Origin: Trichothermofontia sp037445115
Lineage (GTDB): Bacteria > Cyanobacteriota > Cyanobacteriia > B231
DNA length: 13,677 bases
Direction of reading: 5' to 3'
Assembly (NCBI GenBank): GCA_037445115.1
Contig: JBBILC010000132.1
Span: 1-13,677, forward strand
Positions 1 through 6,910 of this stretch are shown one piece after another. Position numbers and translations under genes: made by a program. Position 1 is the first letter of the stretch, and every line of letters starts with the position of its first letter. The notes under the pieces are model-generated. The model was not told the DNA's origin and made no database searches. It saw only the letters and a program-made list of their open reading frames with translations.

Positions 1-42
1 GGGCAGATCGTTGCCACTCGGTCTATCATTGCCACTCATGCC

Positions 43-189
43 GTAACTCATCAATTGCACACGGTTTGTTGTGGGTGACTCTAGCCCATTGCGACTAAAG
101 TCGTTACTACGAACGTTGTAACTCATCAATGGCGCACGTTTTGTTGTGTGTGGCTCTAGCCCATTGCGACTAAAGTCGTTACTACGAAC
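43..189. repeat. Two tandem copies of a 75-bp repeat upstream of the TPR gene
   Basis: Two direct copies lie at 43-114 and 118-189, so the period is 75 bp. The last 34 or so bases of each copy are identical and contain the imperfect palindrome gcgactaaagtcgt followed by tactacgaac. The first half differs at several positions. A smaller repeat, ttgccactc, occurs at 11-19 and 29-37. Elements with a gcgactaaagtcgc-like core are, to my knowledge, common interspersed repeats in cyanobacterial genomes. The array ends 17 bases before the ATG of the next gene, so any promoter for that gene lies inside or right beside it. I see no clear -35/-10 pair there. Confidence 0.85.
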
Positions 190-206
190 ATTGCACAATT
201 TATTAG

Positions 207-824
207 ATGCCTGATCCGATGCCTCATCTACTTCGTCGCCCCCTTCGGTGGCTGTCTACTGGGCACTGTCTGCGATCGCTTGCGGCGATCGGGCTACTTG
301 TGCATAGCCTAGGAGGAATACGGGCAGTCCAGGCTCAAACACCCGACTCAACTCTCCAGGAGCGTGCCCAGGCAGCCCTAGCCGCACGACAGTATGAAAC
401 AGCCGCCACCCTCTGGCAGGCGATCGTCCATCAGTACCCCGATGACGCCACCGCCTACTATCACCTTGGTCTGAGTTTGCACGCCCAGGATCGGCTCGAT
501 GCGGCAATCACCGCCTATCAAATGGCCATTCAGCTCAATCCCCAGTACGATGCCCCCTATGTCAATCTAGGGTTAATTCTGATTAGCCTAGGCAATCTAG
601 AGCAGGCGAAACCCCTGTTCCAACAGGTTTTACACCTGCCCGATCGCCCCGAAACGCCAGCTAGTGTCCATACGATCGCCCACTACAATTTGGCCATTAT
701 TGAGAAGCGTACCGATCACACCAATGCGGCGTTAACCGAAGTGCAGCAAGCCCTGGCCATCACTCCCGATTTTGCCTTGGCCCAACAATTGCTCGCACAA
801 CTGCGATCAGGAAATAGTGAGTAG
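207..824 (+). CDS. Exported tetratricopeptide-repeat (TPR) protein
   Basis: This 205-residue protein has a basic N-terminus (RR at 10-11, R14, R23), a hydrophobic stretch at about 24-38 and an AVQA-Q site after residue 43. It is therefore probably exported through Sec to the periplasm or thylakoid lumen. The mature part is almost all TPR: about 49-79, 80-113 (DATAYYHLGLSLHAQDRLDA), 114-147 (YDAPYVNLGLILISLGNLEQ) and about 155-190. TPR helices form protein-binding surfaces, and no catalytic domain is visible, so a scaffold or assembly role is an inference. The start is uncertain. ATG 207 and ATG 219 are both possible, and neither has a good Shine-Dalgarno sequence. The gene converges with the CHAT-TPR locus across a 141-base gap. 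It is a hypothetical TPR protein of no assignable pathway. Confidence 0.85.
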   Translation: MPDPMPHLLRRPLRWLSTGHCLRSLAAIGLLVHSLGGIRAVQAQTPDSTLQERAQAALAARQYETAATLWQAIVHQYPDDATAYYHLGLSLHAQDRLDAAITAYQMAIQLNPQYDAPYVNLGLILISLGNLEQAKPLFQQVLHLPDRPETPASVHTIAHYNLAIIEKRTDHTNAALTEVQQALAITPDFALAQQLLAQLRSGNSE

Positions 825-827
825 TGG

Positions 828-947
828 TCTGTCAATCTTGATTGGGTAGGTTGGGTCAAACGCAGTGCGCCCCAACAAAGCCAGTGAACGTGTTGGGTCT
901 CGCCCACTCGACACCAACCTACAACCCTTCATCTCAGGACTGACAGA
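828..947. repeat. 120-bp nested inverted repeat between convergent genes
   Basis: Three nested pairs of arms share one centre. They are 828-834 with 941-947 (tctgtca/tgacaga), 846-854 with 914-922 (gtaggttgg/ccaacctac) and 871-877 with 891-897 (cccaaca/tgttggg, 13-base loop). The whole unit could fold as one long interrupted stem or be a small non-coding mobile repeat (MITE- or REP-like). It sits exactly between two convergent genes, so it could end transcription from both sides, although no U-tract follows the stem on either strand. Confidence 0.65.
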
Positions 948-965
948 GTAGTAGTTACGAGGAGG

Positions 966-2486
966 TCACTTCTGCTGGGCGACGGTTTGGCCCAGGCTTT
1001 GCCATTCGCGGATGCTGGCTTCGGTCCAGAGCCAATTTTTCTGGAGGCTGTCCAGTTGGAAGGTGTCGGGGGCTTGGGCAGTAACCAGGCGGTAGAGTTC
1101 GTCGGCGCGGTTTCGTAAGTTGGTCTGAACCGCAGGAGGCTGCTGGTTGGCCGACTGGTGCAGCGCGATCGCCATCCCGGCGTAGGCGGTGAGCATATCC
1201 GGGGGGAGGGGTTGGTTTTGGGCCTCCGGATTTAGGGCCAGGACCTGTTCACTGAGGGAGAGCGATCGCAGCCATTCGCGGTTGGCCCGTTCTAAATTCC
1301 CTTCGGCCAGGTAGGCAAAGCCTAGGGCATTGCGGAAGGCAGGCACATTAGGCTGATCGCGTACAGCGGTTTCCCAGTAGCGACGGGCATCGTCGATCGT
1401 ATAGTTTTGCGGATCGCCTGTTTGTAAGGATTGCCAGATCAGCCGCCCCCACAGGAAAGTAACCCGTGGATCACTCAGGTTGCGGTTGGGCACGGTGGCG
1501 AGGGCCGCCTTTGCTTCCGCCAGGGCTGAACGATCGAGCAGGGCGGTGACCGCTTGCTGGCCGGTGTCCAGATCGGCGTGGCTGAGGCGATCGATGGCGA
1601 TCGTCGTCACCGCTTCTGTATTCTGACTCGCCCATTGCTCCGGACTACTGGGGAATCGCGCGGGAGAAGGCGGCTCCTCCGGGGATGGGGAAGACTCAAT
1701 CCGGGTGACGGGGGCTGACCAGAAGCCCCCAGGAATCACCCCCAACCCCATGAGGGCAACCCCAATCACGCTGGCGGTTCCCACCAAAAACAGGGCAGGC
1801 CACAGGTAGCGTTGTTTGCCCAGGCGGGTAGGGGCGGGGGGAACAGTCGCCGGGCTAGGGAAAGCCGCTAGGGAGCCTAGGGAGGTGCCGGCGGTGGGTC
1901 GGGTCGATAGGGCCGTGGCCGATGCTGGGTGGGAAAGTTTTTCTAGGGCTTGGCTATAGGCATCCAGAGCGGCGGGTATATTGCCTTGCCGATAGAGGGC
2001 TGTACCCAGGTTGCGGTATAGATCGCTCAGGCTGGGATCTAGATCGATCGCCTGCCGATACATGTCTGCGGCTTCCTCGTACTGACCCAATTTGTAAAGG
2101 ACCAACCCCAGCTTGTTATAGGCATTGGCATCCTTCGGGTTCAGGGCCACCTCGCGGCGATAGGCCGCCACCACATGGGCCAACTGTTGCTGACTCAGTA
2201 ACCCAGCCTCCCGTTCAGCCTCCGTACCAGGGTAGGCCAGCGGACCAACCAGCGCATCAGGCAAGTCCCCCTCTGGCAGGGGTTCTTCGAGGGCAAGCGC
2301 CGGTAAATCAGTTTCGGCATCGGGGAGTAAGCTTTCGTGGCTAGCCGCCAGGAGGGGTTCTTCCAAGTCTGTGTCATCCTCACCTCCCGATAACTGACGA
2401 ATTAACTCAGCCGCCCTGGAAAGTTCTTCGGGGGAAATGGTCGTGTCGGTATCATCGATCGCCAATAAGCTGGCGGCACTGGCCAT
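966..2486 (-). CDS. TPR and transmembrane protein; probable C-terminal part of a split CHAT-TPR gene
   Basis: The frame reads 506 residues from an ATG at 2486. Residues 1-100 are acidic and low in complexity. Two clear TPRs follow at about 119-152 (DANAYNKLGLVLYKLGQYEE) and 153-186. Then come a Pro/Ser/Thr linker, one transmembrane helix at about 227-250 (LWPALFLVGTASVIGVALMG), a second Pro-rich linker, and a helical region with another TPR-like segment at about 360-425. The frame stays open upstream of 2486 for 24 more codons, rich in Pro and His, up to a TAG next to the assembly gap. The ATG at 2486 lacks a Shine-Dalgarno sequence and lies inside the CHAT frame. I infer that this is not an independent gene but the C-terminal half of the CHAT gene, reached by a one-base shift at the G9 tract 2550-2558. 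The gene ends 19 bases beyond the nested inverted repeat. Confidence 0.8.
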   Translation of the reverse strand: MASAASLLAIDDTDTTISPEELSRAAELIRQLSGGEDDTDLEEPLLAASHESLLPDAETDLPALALEEPLPEGDLPDALVGPLAYPGTEAEREAGLLSQQQLAHVVAAYRREVALNPKDANAYNKLGLVLYKLGQYEEAADMYRQAIDLDPSLSDLYRNLGTALYRQGNIPAALDAYSQALEKLSHPASATALSTRPTAGTSLGSLAAFPSPATVPPAPTRLGKQRYLWPALFLVGTASVIGVALMGLGVIPGGFWSAPVTRIESSPSPEEPPSPARFPSSPEQWASQNTEAVTTIAIDRLSHADLDTGQQAVTALLDRSALAEAKAALATVPNRNLSDPRVTFLWGRLIWQSLQTGDPQNYTIDDARRYWETAVRDQPNVPAFRNALGFAYLAEGNLERANREWLRSLSLSEQVLALNPEAQNQPLPPDMLTAYAGMAIALHQSANQQPPAVQTNLRNRADELYRLVTAQAPDTFQLDSLQKNWLWTEASIREWQSLGQTVAQQK

Positions 2487-3823
2487 ATCCGGGGGAACGC
2501 GGTGGCTCTGGAGGGGATGGGTGGGTGGGTGGGGTGAATGGGGCAGGTCGGGGGGGGGCTAGCGGTTGCNNNNNNNNNNGGTCCAGTCGTAATCGCGGCG
2601 GGTTCAGGGGTGGCGGGTTCGGGAAGGTCCAGGTTGGCCTCCCGATCCGCAGCAGCGGCGGCGGGTACGGTCAAAAAGCCATCAAAATTCTGGTGCAGGT
2701 AGAGGATGGGCAAGGCCCAGTAGAGTTGATGGGACCCGTAGGCAGAGATCAACCCCTGACGGGCACGGTTCAAACTGAGATCAACGGGATAGCCCTGTTT
2801 GAGATTGCGGTAGAACAGTCGGCTGAGGGTGAGTGCAACCGAGTCGGGAATGCGCTCCGCCATTGCCAGGACGCCGGGAATTCCGCGCCGCACCAAGCTT
2901 TCCGCCAAACTCTGGGTAGCCGTATCGTCGGTAATTTCCTCACTGGCCGCATGGGCACCCCGGCAGGAGTTGAGCACCACCATGCAGATGCCATTGTTGA
3001 CCAGTAACCCCGCCAGATCTTCGCCACTCAAGGTTTCGGTTAACCCCGTCTGACCGCTGACCAGGTAGAGTTCTCCCCCCATGGCACTGACATTGCTGTG
3101 GCCGGAGTAGTGCAGGACCTGGTAATCGCCTTGTTCCAGGGCTTGGGTCAGAGCCTCGCGCCCCGGTTGTTCCAAAATCGTTAAATCCAGGTCGGGGAGC
3201 GGTCCCATCTCACTGCTCGTCGCCACCCGCCGCAGTTCTGCTTGTAGGGTTTCCACTTCATGGCGCAGAGCTAACCGCTCCTGATCCTCTGGGGCCGCCA
3301 GGACAACCAATACCCGCAGGGGTTGCTGAAGATCCGGATGGAGGTGGGGCAGCAACGGTGAAGCGAGGGCGATCGGGGTGGGTTGATAGCGGGAAAACAT
3401 GACATCGGTCCCTGTAGCTAGGGGACGATCGCCCTGCAACACTTCCCAGGGAATGCGGGTTAACCGGGTTCCCTTCAAACCCAGGCGCAGCCGCAAGCGT
3501 TCCCGACGGTGATAGGCAATCCCCTGGGCCGTCACCCAACTGTCGCGAATCGTGCCCTGGAATAATTGGTTATAGAGGGTTTGGCCAAAGCTGACCAAGT
3601 TGGCGACTGTGGGTTCACTCGGCCTGCCTCCCCCCTTTTTTTGGCTCTGCAAGACCTTAAGTAACGGGTCCTGCATTAACTGGCGGGACTGCTGTAGCCA
3701 GGTATCGATCGGCCACGCCACCTGTTCTTCCGCCAAGGGCACCCCTGGAGCAACCTGCTCTGTCCGCACCAGGTACTCATCGTCCCCCAGCGGGGTCACC
3801 GAGAGATGGAACTCCTGAATCAC
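2402..3823 (-). CDS. CHAT-domain (caspase-like) protein; probable N-terminal part of a split CHAT-TPR gene
   Basis: CHAT domains are caspase-fold cysteine peptidases. The start chosen is GTG 3823 because GGGAG (3831-3835) lies 7 bases upstream, and because remembered cyanobacterial relatives begin close to this QEFHLSVTP sequence. The frame is open up to ATG 3973, but those 50 residues look non-coding. Counting from 3823, residues 1-165 form the N-terminal region typical of the cyanobacterial group (APGVPLAEEQVAWP, GTIRDSWVTAQGIA, IPWEVLQGDRPLATG). The CHAT fold covers about 167-385, with His242 in LHYSGHSN and Cys287 in VVLNSCRGAH as the expected dyad, and it ends YWALPILYLHQNFDGF. Both catalytic residues are present, so activity is plausible. 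The frame then crosses ten N. The last 55 or so residues (to 2402) are an out-of-frame reading of the TPR coding sequence and are probably not real. Substrate and trigger are unknown. Confidence 0.85.
   Translation of the reverse strand: MIQEFHLSVTPLGDDEYLVRTEQVAPGVPLAEEQVAWPIDTWLQQSRQLMQDPLLKVLQSQKKGGGRPSEPTVANLVSFGQTLYNQLFQGTIRDSWVTAQGIAYHRRERLRLRLGLKGTRLTRIPWEVLQGDRPLATGTDVMFSRYQPTPIALASPLLPHLHPDLQQPLRVLVVLAAPEDQERLALRHEVETLQAELRRVATSSEMGPLPDLDLTILEQPGREALTQALEQGDYQVLHYSGHSNVSAMGGELYLVSGQTGLTETLSGEDLAGLLVNNGICMVVLNSCRGAHAASEEITDDTATQSLAESLVRRGIPGVLAMAERIPDSVALTLSRLFYRNLKQGYPVDLSLNRARQGLISAYGSHQLYWALPILYLHQNFDGFLTVPAAAAADREANLDLPEPATPEPAAITTGXXXXATASPPPTCPIHPTHPPIPSRATAFPRIWPVPPAYWRSMIPTRPFPPKNFPGRLS
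2513..2534 (+). other. G-quadruplex motif on the template strand of the CHAT-TPR locus
   Basis: Runs of G at 2513-2516, 2519-2521, 2523-2525, 2527-2529 and 2531-2534 are separated by only one or two bases, which fits the canonical four-run G-quadruplex pattern with very short loops. The complementary strand encodes the Pro/His-rich linker. The motif lies next to the G9 tract and the N run, which suggests that hard-to-read DNA caused the gap. Confidence 0.7.
2550..2558. other. G9 homopolymer (C9 in the coding strand), frame-shift point
   Basis: Nine G in a row lie 11 bases from the N run. With nine C in the coding strand, the CHAT frame runs into a shadow of the TPR gene. With ten C, it continues into the TPR frame and avoids the TAG that otherwise sits three codons past the gap. 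It may be a sequencing error, a real mutation, or a slippage site. Confidence 0.7.
2570..2579. other. Assembly gap of ten N inside the CHAT-TPR locus
   Basis: Ten consecutive N interrupt the coding sequence. The true length of the missing piece is unknown. If the G9 tract is correct as written, a true gap length of 2 modulo 3 would bring the two frames into phase, but the TAG just after the gap in the TPR frame would then still stop translation. A corrected G10 tract explains the locus better. Confidence 0.97.
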
Positions 3824-4062
3824 TGCTCTGCTCCCAGTACGCCAACGCTGATCTTGCACCCTGTCCCGTAACCCAGCCTGTGTCATGGTTGCCAATGGTA
3901 CCGTTACACTCCCTGGGACGTGGCTTGGGGGACAGAAGTTTCTACCTTCCCTTACGCCGTAGGCCAGCCCCAATCAGGAAGAATTTATGGGGCACCGCAT
4001 CACTCGGCTTTCCCCGACACCCATCAAACGTGGGATAGCCGTCTGGGTATATCGAAGACTCA

Positions 4063-4176
4063 GTTGTCTCGGTGGCAGGCAGGATGCCTACCCCACAAGA
4101 TCCCCCAGCCAAGAACGGCTCCATTGACCCGGTCGGTTGTCTCGGTGGCAGGCAGGATGCCTACCCCACAAGATCC
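4063..4176. repeat. Two identical 41-bp direct repeats with internal palindrome
   Basis: The 41-bp sequence starting gttgtctcggtggcaggc and ending ccccacaagatcc occurs without mismatch at 4063-4103 and 4136-4176 (period 73). A shortened third copy (gtgcctaccccaca) lies at 4231-4244. Inside each copy, read on the minus strand, gtaggca and tgcctgc form a near-perfect hairpin. Sequences of the type tgtggggtaggcatcctgcctgcc are familiar to me as interspersed repeats of filamentous cyanobacteria. They follow the stop of the ATPase operon and might act as a weak terminator or as an mRNA-stabilising hairpin. Confidence 0.85.
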
Positions 4177-4180
4177 AGCC

Positions 4181-4215
4181 AATCTAAAATCCCAAAATCT
4201 AAAATCTAAAATCCC
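4181..4215. repeat. Short AT-rich tandem repeat (aaaatct/aaaatccc units)
   Basis: The stretch reads as successive units of seven to eight bases (aaaatccc, aaaatct, aaaatct, aaaatccc), like the short tandemly repeated sequences of cyanobacteria. No function can be assigned. Confidence 0.6.
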
Positions 4216-4265
4216 ATCTGTCAGGTCAAGGTGCCTACCCCACACCGATCGCACCGCCTCCCCCC

Positions 4266-5546
4266 CTAAGCCTCCGCTTCCGGCGCAAAATAACTCTCAT
4301 CTTCCGTCAACGTCCCCTCCTGGAGCCTATCCACCCGTAGGTCGATCGCTTCCCGGTAGACATAGGCCATATCCAATACCTCTAGCGCCGCTCGGATATA
4401 CGTCCGAATGGGTTGGCTGCCCGTCTCCCTCACTGTACGCCGCAAACTTTCCACATCCAGTTGCGCCGACCAATCGTAGGCCATCCCATGCAACTCTCGC
4501 AGACGCTCCAACAAACGCTGTAAATCGCTATCCTTAATCAGTTTGATCGAAGGGCACTGGCGACTATTAATCGCCGTTTTGAAAAAATTTTCCATCTCCA
4601 GCGCCAGTTCTGGTCCCCCCCGTTCTGCCGCTAGGGCCGGTATCTGGACACTATCAATCCGCGCTTGTTGTCTCGTTGATTTGGCCTCCGTTGTGCCCGC
4701 CCCACTGAACCAGACATCATTCCGTAAACTAGAAGCGACCACCCCCAGGGTATAGATTGGGTAGGGCATCATTTTCGACCAATTGAGCAGCCAGTTGAGA
4801 TTGCGGTAGGCTTGCAGGCGGCTCACCCGTCCCAACCGACCGACCAGTTCGACTTCATCAATCAGAATCACCCAGCCCTTATATCCACACCACACCAGCG
4901 CGTCCGCCATCAGCCCAAAGTAGGCACTGGCGTGTTGGGCAACGCGGAAGTTTTCCTCAAAGCGGGGCATAGTTTCCCCCCGGTTGAGGCGATGCATCCG
5001 GCGCAGTTCCGGCATTGATAGCCGGGTTCCCATGAGATCGCCGTAGAGCAGATCCCGGTCTTCGCCCGCCGCATAGAAATAGTCCTCCAGGACGATCGCG
5101 GGCAGGGGATGGACATAGCGTCCCGGCTTGAGAATGGGACTCTCGATGAGGTTGCCAGGTTCTTGGCGATCGAGGGCCTGTTGAATGCCAGGAATTTGCG
5201 AATCGGGGGTACGAATGGCGATCGCCACCCGACCATAAAAGTTAAACAGGTGGTGGCACGATACCTCCCGACTGAGGGACAAACGACTCACCGCAAAGCC
5301 CTCATCCAGAGCCAGGTGTTCCACTGCCGTTAGCGCATGGGTTTTCCCCTGTCCATAGGCTCCCCACAGCAGGCGACCGGGCGGCGGATTACCCTCGGCT
5401 AACCGGGTCAGATCCTGGGCAATCTGCTCGATTAAAGATTCCCGCAGATCCGGCAGTTCACGAGTCGAGGCCCGCGTGGGAATGCCCGCCCGCAAGGACT
5501 CAATCACTGCAACCGCCTGTTTACGACGCTCTGGGTAGGTTGGCAT
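4266..5546 (-). CDS. P-loop ATPase of the DUF2791 / BrxC-BrxD-like group (second ATPase of the operon)
   Basis: The product has 426 residues. The N-terminus, with RRKQAVAVIESLRAGIPTRA followed by a P-loop, is the arrangement I know from the DUF2791 family, which includes the BREX ATP-binding protein BrxD. Walker A is GAYGQGKT at 62-69. Walker B is WVILIDEVEL at 225-234 with D230 and E231. A hydrophobic strand ending in VVASS (about 268-273) is in the place of sensor 1. No nuclease, methylase or membrane segment is visible. It should hydrolyse ATP as part of an oligomer, probably on DNA, but the substrate is not shown by the sequence. ATG 5546 has no clear Shine-Dalgarno sequence, and it lies 122 bases after the preceding gene in a repeat-filled spacer. 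The family call is firm at the P-loop level and moderate for DUF2791. No biological role is proven. Confidence 0.85.
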   Translation of the reverse strand: MPTYPERRKQAVAVIESLRAGIPTRASTRELPDLRESLIEQIAQDLTRLAEGNPPPGRLLWGAYGQGKTHALTAVEHLALDEGFAVSRLSLSREVSCHHLFNFYGRVAIAIRTPDSQIPGIQQALDRQEPGNLIESPILKPGRYVHPLPAIVLEDYFYAAGEDRDLLYGDLMGTRLSMPELRRMHRLNRGETMPRFEENFRVAQHASAYFGLMADALVWCGYKGWVILIDEVELVGRLGRVSRLQAYRNLNWLLNWSKMMPYPIYTLGVVASSLRNDVWFSGAGTTEAKSTRQQARIDSVQIPALAAERGGPELALEMENFFKTAINSRQCPSIKLIKDSDLQRLLERLRELHGMAYDWSAQLDVESLRRTVRETGSQPIRTYIRAALEVLDMAYVYREAIDLRVDRLQEGTLTEDESYFAPEAEA

Positions 5547-5587
5547 AGGACATCAGATCACAACACAGGAAACGGGATCAACCTCAT

Positions 5588-5711
5588 CTCCCCTTACTCT
5601 GGGGGAGAGGGGGCCGGGGGTGAGGACTAACTCTCCGCGCTCTAGGGATGAGGCGTTGGGGCTGAGGACTAACTCCCCTCGCCCGCTCTGGGAGAGGGGC
5701 CGGGGGTGAGG
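5588..5711. repeat. GC-rich repeat array, three diverged copies, about 42-bp period
   Basis: Copies lie at about 5588-5625, 5631-5667 and 5673-5711. The joint tgaggactaactc is repeated at 5621-5633 and 5663-5675. Outer copies carry gagagggg(g)ccgggggtgagg. On the minus strand the motif reads ctcacccccggcccctctcc, a widespread bacterial interspersed repeat that gives LTPGPSP-type peptides when translated. The array fills the spacer between the two ATPase genes and overlaps the 3' end of the first. Confidence 0.8.
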
Positions 5712-6910
5712 GAAGACTGCACCATCAACGTTGCCTTGATCACCGCTGATCGCAGCGGCCCCTGTTCACTGAGATCGGGCACCTGGTCATAATTTAATTC
5801 CAGGGGTAAATTCGCATCGCTAAACAGGGTCAGCAGTTTCCCGTGGACGGCCTCAGCAAAATCGCGACCATTGGCCAGCAGATGGGCATCGGTATCGACA
5901 ATATCCGCAAGAGGATTAAATTTCCCAATGGGCACCAACCCCGTTTGCAACCGCATCCACAGGGCTTCGTAACTTTTGAAACCGCGCTTTTCATCATTAA
6001 TCAACGGCGGACGCCCTGCCAGGAGCAACAGGAAGTGACTCAGCAATTCCACATCATCAATCAGTTGGCGGAAAAGTTCACACACATCTTTGATCGCATT
6101 GGGGGTATAGATGAATCGCCCGGTCATGGATGAATGTTCCGTCAGCACTTCCAGATCATCGATCGCCACTACCAACCCGGTATTCCCGGCCAGTTGCAAT
6201 AACCGGATGAGGCAATTTAACCAGGCGCGGGCCGTAGTGCGGCTGAGGCGTTCAAACAGGTGGGTGATCTGCTTTTCATGGCGTTCCAATTTTTCGCCCT
6301 GCAACCATTTCAGCCCTAGGGCCAGATCCGCCTCGTTCTCGTGAATCAGGTGACTGGTCATAACATGGTGAGCAAAGGTCCGAAAAGAAGTCCCCAGATC
6401 AATGGCGTGAAAGGCTTTGGCCTTGGCCCGGTTGATTTCGCGGATGGCCTGATCCCGCGTGAGTAACTGTTCCTCACAGATCAGCGGCACTAGCGACCCC
6501 TGGCCATCGTAGCGATCGCGGCCATAGCCCAGTTCCGTCGCCACGTAACAGCACAACCCCTGAACCAGGGCGTCCATATCCAGTTGCGCCACGATCGCCC
6601 GGTAAAGTCCCGGCAGATCATTGAGCTTGTGATCCCGTGCCGAGAGGTAGACCGTTGCATACCCCAACATCTGGGCATCCTGGGCGACCAATCGCAGCAA
6701 ATGGGTTTTACCGGTCCCCGCGTCGCCCACCAGCACTTTGACCTTACTGCCACCATCAGCTAGATAGTTGTCCAGATAATGCTCCCGAACGCGATCGAGC
6801 CACACGTCTCGCCCCAGGGTCATCTGGGTCAGCAACGCGGAATGACTGGGGGGGATTCCCTGTTGCAACAGTTCGAGATCAGCTGGGTTAATCCGTGTCA
6901 TCGTTGGCAT
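5669..6910 (-). CDS. P-loop ATPase, BREX ATP-binding-domain-like (first ATPase of the operon)
   Basis: The product has 413 residues. Walker A is GDAGTGKT at 62-69, the same position as in the other ATPase of this operon. Walker B is GLVVAIDDLE at 245-254 with D251 and D252. LLLLAGRP (295-301) resembles a sensor-1 strand. The N-terminus (LELLQQGIPPSHSALLTQMT) has the same layout as in BrxC/BrxD-like proteins, so the two ATPases look like diverged paralogues that may form a mixed complex. The start is ATG 6910 or ATG 6901. Either one overlaps the end of the preceding gene (23 or 14 bases), which points to translational coupling. The final 15 or so residues (SSLTPGPSPRAGEGS) are encoded by a GC-rich interspersed repeat that also provides the stop, so the native C-terminus was probably altered. 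No role is known from sequence. Confidence 0.83.
   Translation of the reverse strand: MPTMTRINPADLELLQQGIPPSHSALLTQMTLGRDVWLDRVREHYLDNYLADGGSKVKVLVGDAGTGKTHLLRLVAQDAQMLGYATVYLSARDHKLNDLPGLYRAIVAQLDMDALVQGLCCYVATELGYGRDRYDGQGSLVPLICEEQLLTRDQAIREINRAKAKAFHAIDLGTSFRTFAHHVMTSHLIHENEADLALGLKWLQGEKLERHEKQITHLFERLSRTTARAWLNCLIRLLQLAGNTGLVVAIDDLEVLTEHSSMTGRFIYTPNAIKDVCELFRQLIDDVELLSHFLLLLAGRPPLINDEKRGFKSYEALWMRLQTGLVPIGKFNPLADIVDTDAHLLANGRDFAEAVHGKLLTLFSDANLPLELNYDQVPDLSEQGPLRSAVIKATLMVQSSLTPGPSPRAGEGS

Larger units (their letters stand above)
3824..4265. other. 442-base intergenic region, repeat-rich
   Basis: This stretch separates the second ATPase gene (ends 4266) from the CHAT gene (starts 3823), both on the minus strand. 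Bases 3824-4062 hold the GGGAG ribosome-binding site of the CHAT gene (3831-3835) and nothing else I can name. Bases 4063-4244 hold two long direct repeats, a short AT-rich repeat and a partial third copy. The promoter of the CHAT gene should lie here, but I cannot identify one with confidence. Long open frames across the region on both strands look like non-coding shadows. Confidence 0.7.

Noticed and set aside
43..244. CRISPR-like array from the repeats at the left edge
   Set aside because: There are only two long copies, directly adjacent, with no spacers of constant size and no cas genes.
3824..3973. N-terminal extension of the CHAT frame to ATG 3973 or ATG 3886
   Set aside because: The extra residues show no similarity to the family start, and GTG 3823 has GGGAG at ideal spacing.
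3920..4537. Plus-strand open frame of 205 codons across the repeat region and the end of the ATPase gene
   Set aside because: It lies over non-coding repeats and then antisense to a clear ATPase gene. The peptide is Pro/Ser-rich with no domain, and there is no ribosome-binding site.
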